Assembly (NCBI GenBank): GCA_005116885.1
Contig: SWDP01000037.1
Location: 117,473-152,817 of the forward strand
Reading direction: 5' to 3'
Source of the DNA: Nitrospira sp.
GTDB taxonomy: Bacteria > Nitrospirota > Nitrospiria > Nitrospirales > Nitrospiraceae
DNA: 35,345 nucleotides
A program made the translations under genes and the position numbers. Positions 31,625 through 35,345 of the stretch are shown piece by piece; within the stretch, counting starts at the first letter, position 1, and each line of letters starts with the position of its first letter. The notes under the pieces are model-generated. The model was not told the origin of the DNA. It did no database searches and saw nothing but the letters and a program-made list of their open reading frames with translations.

Positions 31625-32728
31625 TCACCGTGTCGGTGACGGAGCGTGAACCCGGGGTGGCACCTTGGACGGCGGAATTCGCATCATCTGCGCGAGGGAG
31701 GGACGAGTTTTTTTCGACGCCACTTGTACGCTCACGGGCTGACCGGTTCGCGCCGACCGTCGCAACGCTTCGATGATTGTCACGTCGATGAGCCCTTCGT
31801 GGCCGGACGGCTCGGGTTCCCGGTTCCGAAGAATGCAATCAGAAAAATAGCGAATTTGTGGCGCGAATTGGTCATGAACCGGATAGCGTCGCGTCTCCGT
31901 GCGTTCACCGATACGGATGACTTGCTTCATTCCAGCCGAATATTCATAGGCGGATTCAAGTCGCACGCTCCCCTTGGTTCCGACGACATCGATGTCGGCA
32001 CGGTCGGACGCTCCAAAACTGCAGACAAACGAGGCCAGACGGTCCCCTGGGAATCGCAGGAGCGCTCCGTCCATCTCTTCTACACGACGAAATCGAGGGT
32101 CTTTGTTTTTCAGTCGCATCGCGACCACTTCATGCGGTTCCGCTTGAAACAGGTAGCGAGCCGCATTGATGCAATAGATCCCGATATCGGGCAAGGGGCC
32201 TCCACCGACCCTCGGGTCTAGTCGCGTATCTCCCTTACGGACCTGCTGGGTAAATAGCGAATGCACGATGCGCAGATCTCCTAGACGGCCCGACTGTCCT
32301 AGGCTGATAAGATTCAGATTCGCCTCATCAAAGTGGAGGCGATACGCGACCATAAGTTTCGCTCCGCCTTCCTCCGCTGCGCGAATAATCGCTTTGCAGT
32401 CCGAGACCGTCAGGCTCAATGGCTTTTCGCAAAGGACATGAATACCCTTCCGCAATGCCGCGCTGGCGTAGCGCTTATGGAGATGGTTGGGGATGGCCAG
32501 GTACACCGCGTCCACTGCGCCACTTTCCAAGCACTCATCGTAGCGATCGTAATCATAGGTGTGCTCCACCTTGTACATGGTGGACAGCTTCGATAATGTG
32601 ACTCGACTTCCTGATACGAGGGCGCTCAGTTGAGAGTTGATGCGTGCGTGGCGAAACGCCGGCAGCACTGCCGCCTGCGCAATGTGACCCAGCCCCACTA
32701 CTGCATATCGCACTTTTTTTACCGACAC
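31625..32728 (-). CDS. Gfo/Idh/MocA-family NAD(P)-dependent oxidoreductase
   Basis: 367 residues. The Rossmann N-terminus reads YAVVGLGHIAQAAVLPAF, with the family signature VLCEKPLS holding the catalytic Lys, then YRLHFDE. The C-terminal alpha/beta domain contains GGGPLPDIGIYCINAARYL with the conserved Asp/His-like motif and VVGTKGSVRL. It likely oxidises or reduces a sugar or related polyol; substrate not inferable. GTG 32728 has AGAGGA 8 nt upstream. The C-terminal 25 residues are Pro/Arg-rich. The gene sits among stress genes and ends about 70 bp before the holin-like gene. Confidence 0.93.
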   Translation of the reverse strand: MSVKKVRYAVVGLGHIAQAAVLPAFRHARINSQLSALVSGSRVTLSKLSTMYKVEHTYDYDRYDECLESGAVDAVYLAIPNHLHKRYASAALRKGIHVLCEKPLSLTVSDCKAIIRAAEEGGAKLMVAYRLHFDEANLNLISLGQSGRLGDLRIVHSLFTQQVRKGDTRLDPRVGGGPLPDIGIYCINAARYLFQAEPHEVVAMRLKNKDPRFRRVEEMDGALLRFPGDRLASFVCSFGASDRADIDVVGTKGSVRLESAYEYSAGMKQVIRIGERTETRRYPVHDQFAPQIRYFSDCILRNREPEPSGHEGLIDVTIIEALRRSARTGQPVSVQVASKKTRPSLAQMMRIPPSKVPPRVHAPSPTR

Positions 32729-32831
32729 CGGTCTGTCCTCTTTGGGCTTCGCGTCTTCAGTTGAACATGGTTATGTGCATGAGGGTGGGGGCGGATGACC
32801 GGTGTCGCCATCGACGCCCCTCACCCACACA

Positions 32832-33152
32832 TCAATTACTCGATGACAAGGATTGTATTTGCAGATTGTTGTTCACTTTCGACACCCCCTCCACCATACG
32901 CGCGAGGGATTCTGCTCGTGACTTCTCCTCTACGGTCTGTACCACACCGTTCAGCGTGACAACACCCCGCTCGGTATCCACATTGATGCGCGTAAAATTG
33001 GACGCCTTGTCATTCGTCAACTTTGCTTGAACCGATGCGGTCGTCGTGGCGTCGTCTATGGTTCGGCCTGCAGTTTTTCCGGTCATGGACTCGCAGGCTG
33101 TAAGACTCATCGCACTCAATCCGAGAATGCCGACCATCAATAAACGATACAT
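32832..33152 (-). CDS. BON-domain lipoprotein
   Basis: 106 residues. The signal peptide ends in lipobox LTAC (MYRLLMVGILGLSAMSLTAC), so it is probably lipid-anchored. The BON domain (about residues 35-102) reads ASVQAKLTNDKASNFTRINVDT, VVTLNGVVQT and MVEGVSKVNNNLQ. Such OsmY-like proteins bind lipid surfaces and are osmotic or stationary-phase-induced. ATG 33152 has AGGAGG 6 nt upstream. It lies 58 bp downstream of the YtxH gene. Confidence 0.93.
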   Translation of the reverse strand: MYRLLMVGILGLSAMSLTACESMTGKTAGRTIDDATTTASVQAKLTNDKASNFTRINVDTERGVVTLNGVVQTVEEKSRAESLARMVEGVSKVNNNLQIQSLSSSN

Positions 33153-33210
33153 AATAATCCTCCTATGGATAAAAATGAGTTTTCCGGTTGGGACAGTTGC
33201 CTATCGACGC

Positions 33211-33546
33211 CTAGCGATGCTGTGACGCCAGCTCATCCTTTGTTTCATTGACTGCTTGTTTGCCCGCCTCGGCAAAATCTTTAACCTGGCGACCGGCCTC
33301 TCGCAACGAATCCTTCCCCTTCTCGACGAATTCATGGCCGCGTTCCATAGTGTTGTCCAACGCTTCGGCGCCCTGGTCGACGACGTCATCGAGCTCATCT
33401 TTGGCGCGCGCCGCATAGTCGCGAAGAAGCCCGCGCATCTGCTCGCCTGACTGTGGCGCGAAGAGGAGTGCGACACCCGCGCCGATCAACGCTCCTGTGA
33501 TAAACACCGACAGATTCCCTGATTCGTAGTTATTCGATGATTGCAT
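33211..33546 (-). CDS. YtxH-domain protein
   Basis: 111 residues. One transmembrane helix at about 12-30 ends in the family motif GALIGAGVALLFAPQSGEQMRGLLRDYA. A charged amphipathic helix follows (KDELDDVVDQGAEALDNTMERG ... QAVNETKDELASQ). This is the usual length of YtxH proteins, which are associated with general-stress regulons. ATG 33546 has GGGGGAAA 7-8 nt upstream. Probably co-transcribed with the BON lipoprotein. Confidence 0.93.
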   Translation of the reverse strand: MQSSNNYESGNLSVFITGALIGAGVALLFAPQSGEQMRGLLRDYAARAKDELDDVVDQGAEALDNTMERGHEFVEKGKDSLREAGRQVKDFAEAGKQAVNETKDELASQHR

Positions 33547-33692
33547 GTTCTGTTTCCCCCTATGATGAGTTAATTGGTTTTACTGTCGCGCCCATCCCTC
33601 ACTGATTGCACATGCAATGATTGTTGGTTGAAGAAACCAATACACGATTGCCTGCTCCTCTCCCGTTAACCCGTAAGCGTTCATGAGAGGAA

Positions 33693-33956
33693 TCACATCC
33701 GGACGGTCTGTTGCCGGGTCGGTGTCTCCCGTCTTCTGGACACCACGCGGTTCCGCAGGATGATTTCATCGAGCCACTCGCCACACTGGATACAGCGCAA
33801 CGACGGCATCTTTCTATCAATGGACAGGCTGAACTCCTCATCTCTGGTCAAGAGCCCGCCGCATCGCCCGCAGGCACTCATCCCAAGAAGCACGCCATTC
33901 CACCGATGATCGTCCGGTTTATCTCCGTCAGAGTTTCGTAGTCTTCTGTCTGTCAT
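33693..33956 (-). CDS. Small zinc-ribbon-like protein with two Cys pairs (paralogue B)
   Basis: 87 residues from MTDRRLRN; GGAGGT 5 nt upstream of ATG 33956 rejects the 120-residue ORF-track version. SACGRCGG and RCIQCGEWLDEIILRNR reproduce the layout of the protein at 5564-5800 (CRRCGG; RCIQCGDMVDEVILRNR), with different flanks. Zinc binding is likely; role unknown. An exact operator palindrome is 235 bp upstream, as for paralogue A, whose upstream region has a near-exact one. Confidence 0.8.
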   Translation of the reverse strand: MTDRRLRNSDGDKPDDHRWNGVLLGMSACGRCGGLLTRDEEFSLSIDRKMPSLRCIQCGEWLDEIILRNRVVSRRRETPTRQQTVRM

Positions 33957-34190
33957 AGCGACCTCCACAATGAATTGCCGTCTCTTGTGTTGTGTATGGT
34001 TGTAGCAAGCTTCGCCATATCGATGACCTGGCAAATACCCCAGCTCTTGGACCATTTACCCCTGGTTGAGCTGTTGTCCTGTTTTTCTATGCCTCTCCAC
34101 ACTGTCTCCCCCCGGAGGTTGAACCGTTTCGGTGAACGGGCATGACAACCGCCCATCATCAATCATACCGTCGAGATCGCGTAAGAGGAG

Positions 34191-34206
34191 CTAGGACGTT
34201 CCCTAG
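34191..34206. promoter_or_regulatory. Operator-like palindrome CTAGG-N6-CCTAG (exact)
   Basis: CTAGGACGTTCCCTAG, 235 bp upstream of the minus-strand zinc-ribbon gene (33956). Its right half overlaps by 4 bp the left arm of the inverted repeat that starts at 34203. Confidence 0.55.
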
Positions 34207-34332
34207 CCCGCATTATTCACGAAGGCTTCTACTGCAACCGCCGATACGCTGCTGCGACAAGCCTAATGGCGGGCGGGCTCGCCTGGCGTCTCAGCGGTTT
34301 CGTCACGAACCCTCATGAATAATGCGGGCTAG
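34203..34332. repeat. Inverted repeat of 17 bp, MITE-like
   Basis: CTAGCCCGCATTATTCA (34203-34219) and TGAATAATGCGGGCTAG (34316-34332) are perfect inverted arms about 96 bp apart. A further near-copy of the right arm with upstream match, ACGAAC-NN-TCATGAATAATG-N-GGGCT, occurs at 34525-34550. No transposase is present. Confidence 0.75.
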
Positions 34333-34524
34333 GCCCATGACTCATGGAATCTTATGCTGCAGATATGAATCGCCGCGCGTGCGCGTGAAGCGTCTCCAAT
34401 GCGTGAAATGTCGTAGGTGAAGCGTATTTCGTTCCAGAGTCGGACGTTCATATTTCGCGCCTGTTTCAAGCGCTTCACGCTTCACGAGATACGCTTCACG
34501 ACGAAGGCGCTTTGGGGGATCGCA

Positions 34525-34550
34525 ACGAACTGTCATGAATAATGTGGGCT
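34525..34550 (+). repeat. Direct copy of the inverted-repeat right arm
   Basis: ACGAACTGTCATGAATAATGTGGGCT compared with ACGAACCCTCATGAATAATGCGGGCT at 34305-34330: 23 of 26 positions identical. Suggests a second, truncated insertion of the same element. Confidence 0.65.
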
Positions 34551-34658
34551 CGTAGGCTTGTGGTCCTTGATCTTTCACGGACCTTTACGTATTCTTCAAA
34601 ATTATTCTCCTTCGCCTTGGCGGAGGGGGGTAATGGCTTCGGAGAATTTCGCAAGATA

Positions 34659-34678
34659 CCCCGCAGCTTGCTGCGGGG
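34659..34678. terminator. Hairpin CCCCGCAG-CTTG-CTGCGGGG
   Basis: Perfect 8-bp stem with a 4-nt loop, followed by AGCTTCATTCTTTAA. It lies 40 bp upstream of the ndk ATG. It could be an attenuator, a terminator or simply a dispersed palindrome; the T-rich tail is imperfect. Confidence 0.4.
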
Positions 34679-34717
34679 AGCTTCATTCTTTAACTGTGTG
34701 GAGGAACCTCAGAGCTC

Positions 34718-35140
34718 ATGAGTGAACGAACGTTAGCGATCATCAAGCCCGATGCGGTGAAGAAGAATGCGATCGGCGATATTATCGCCAGTTACGAGAA
34801 AGCCGGCCTGAAGCCGGTGGCCATGCGCATGATGCAGTTCTCACAATCAACGGCAGAGGGGTTCTATGCCGTGCATAAGGCCCGTCCGTTTTTCGATAGC
34901 CTGTGCACATTCATGGTGTCCGGTCTGGTCGTGGTGCTGGTGTTGCAAGGCGACAACGCGATCAAGAAGAATCGTGAGCTGATGGGTGCGACTGATCCGG
35001 CCAAAGCGGACGCAGGCACGATTCGCAAAGCCCATGGGGCGAACATCGAATTTAACGCCGTGCATGGATCCGATTCGCCGGAGACCGCCAGGTTCGAAAT
35101 CGGATATTTCTTTCCTGGAATGGATCTCATTGGATCGTGA
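34718..35140 (+). CDS. ndk: Nucleoside diphosphate kinase
   Basis: 140 residues, the normal family length. It transfers the gamma-phosphate from ATP to NDPs through a phosphohistidine, in the cytoplasm. [19 protein letters not shown] is the N-terminal strand-helix. [17 protein letters not shown] corresponds to the usual RPFF...F/MxSG loop. The catalytic His is in NAVHGSDS. The C-terminal EIGYFFPG is near-canonical. Small variants such as SGLVVVLVL (Pro replaced by Leu) are unusual but not in catalytic positions. The ATG has GGAGG 13 nt upstream, a long spacing. gcvH follows 39 bp downstream. Confidence 0.97.
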   Translation: MSERTLAIIKPDAVKKNAIGDIIASYEKAGLKPVAMRMMQFSQSTAEGFYAVHKARPFFDSLCTFMVSGLVVVLVLQGDNAIKKNRELMGATDPAKADAGTIRKAHGANIEFNAVHGSDSPETARFEIGYFFPGMDLIGS

Positions 35141-35179
35141 CCGCCACCGTTACCAGTCCTTCTCCAAAGGGGAGTACGC

Positions 35180-35345
35180 ATGATTCCGAAAGACCTCCGT
35201 TACCACCAAGAGCATGAATGGGTGCGAGTGAGCGGCATACAGGCGACTGTGGGCATCAGTCATTTCGCCCAAGATGCGTTGGGCGATATCGTCTTCATTG
35301 ATTTGCCGAAGTCCGGCGCCGTCGTCAAGGCCGGGCAGCAGATCG
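35180..35345 (+). CDS. gcvH: Glycine cleavage system H protein (5' part)
   Basis: The first 55 residues, running off the window: [19 protein letters not shown]..., then [19 protein letters not shown] and [14 protein letters not shown]. This is the H-protein N-terminus. The lipoylated Lys that carries the aminomethyl group between P and T proteins lies further downstream, outside the window. AAAGGGGAG 6 nt before ATG 35180 fixes the start. It probably forms an operon with ndk. Confidence 0.95.
   Translation, partial: MIPKDLRYHQEHEWVRVSGIQATVGISHFAQDALGDIVFIDLPKSGAVVKAGQQI

Larger units (their letters stand above)
33957..34717. other. Repeat-rich intergenic region before ndk
   Basis: About 760 bp with the operator palindrome (34191), an inverted repeat (34203-34332), a third copy of its arm (34525-34550), clustered GTGAAGCG/CGCTTCAC motifs (34380-34505) and a hairpin at 34659-34678. 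The 78-residue ORF called across it (34342-34578) is an artefact of repeats. Confidence 0.6.

Noticed and set aside
34380-34505. Possible CRISPR-like array of GTGAAGCG/CGCTTCAC repeats
   Set aside because: Repeats are 8-16 bp, irregularly spaced and in both orientations; no cas genes.
34342-34578. 78-residue ORF
   Set aside because: Lies entirely in repeat-rich intergenic DNA; its amino-acid sequence reflects GTGAAGCG repeats.

Overview
The window is a moderately GC-rich bacterial chromosomal segment. The features that point to an organism are outer-membrane beta-barrels and a lipoprotein (Gram-negative envelope), many PAS/HisKA_3 sensor kinases, a GAF-free Crp/Fnr regulator, and short dispersed palindromic elements ending in AGGATGCTGAAAA / TTTTCAGCATCCT. 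Together they are most compatible with a Nitrospira-like member of the Nitrospirota. This is an inference from style and gene content; no rRNA or marker of lineage is present.

Layout. 1-390: the damaged 3' end of a PEP-utilising-enzyme gene, followed by a dispersed repeat. 0.6-5.5 kb: a BamA-like outer-membrane barrel, two convergent NarL/FixJ response regulators, a small Pro-rich exported protein and a Crp/Fnr regulator. 5.5-8.2 kb: two small Cys-pair (zinc-ribbon-like) proteins, a conserved hypothetical protein, and a CBS/HisKA_3 kinase that looks frameshifted and has a degenerate ATPase domain. 8.5-9.6 kb: a GT4 glycosyltransferase. 9.9-20.3 kb: a signalling block with a 1717-residue CheB-CheR-PAS-kinase-receiver protein, then a tightly packed operon of a membrane PAS kinase, a single-domain receiver and a REC-kinase-REC protein. 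20.4-34.0 kb: about 13.5 kb in which all genes lie on the minus strand. Most encode small stress/envelope proteins: DUF1328, an OMP, CsbD, a metallothionein-like protein, DUF2934, a 27-residue membrane peptide, KatE-type catalase, YihY, two hemerythrin-like proteins, two DUF883-like proteins, an AI-2E-type permease, a holin-like protein, a Gfo/Idh oxidoreductase, a BON lipoprotein, YtxH and a zinc-ribbon-like protein. 34.0-34.7 kb: repeat-rich intergenic DNA. 34.7 kb to the end: ndk and the start of gcvH on the plus strand.

The most striking unlisted structure is a recurrent 16-bp palindrome, CTAGG-N6-CCTAG. There are five exact copies and six one-arm-degenerate copies, almost all 70-235 bp upstream of gene starts. 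It sits before regulators and kinases (RR, CheB/CheR kinase, PAS kinase) and before stress proteins (CsbD, both hemerythrins, both zinc-ribbon paralogues). In the degenerate copies the intact arm CTAGGG always faces away from the gene. This looks like the operator of one regulon that ties the signalling half to the stress-protein half of the window. Its 5-6-5 geometry matches that of Crp/Fnr-family sites, so the Crp/Fnr protein encoded here is a plausible binder; the NarL/FixJ regulators are the alternative.

Three loci show decay or frameshifts: the PEP-utilising enzyme, the CBS-kinase N-terminus, and a thioredoxin-reductase-like remnant behind yihY. Sequencing or assembly errors in homopolymers cannot be excluded for the first two.
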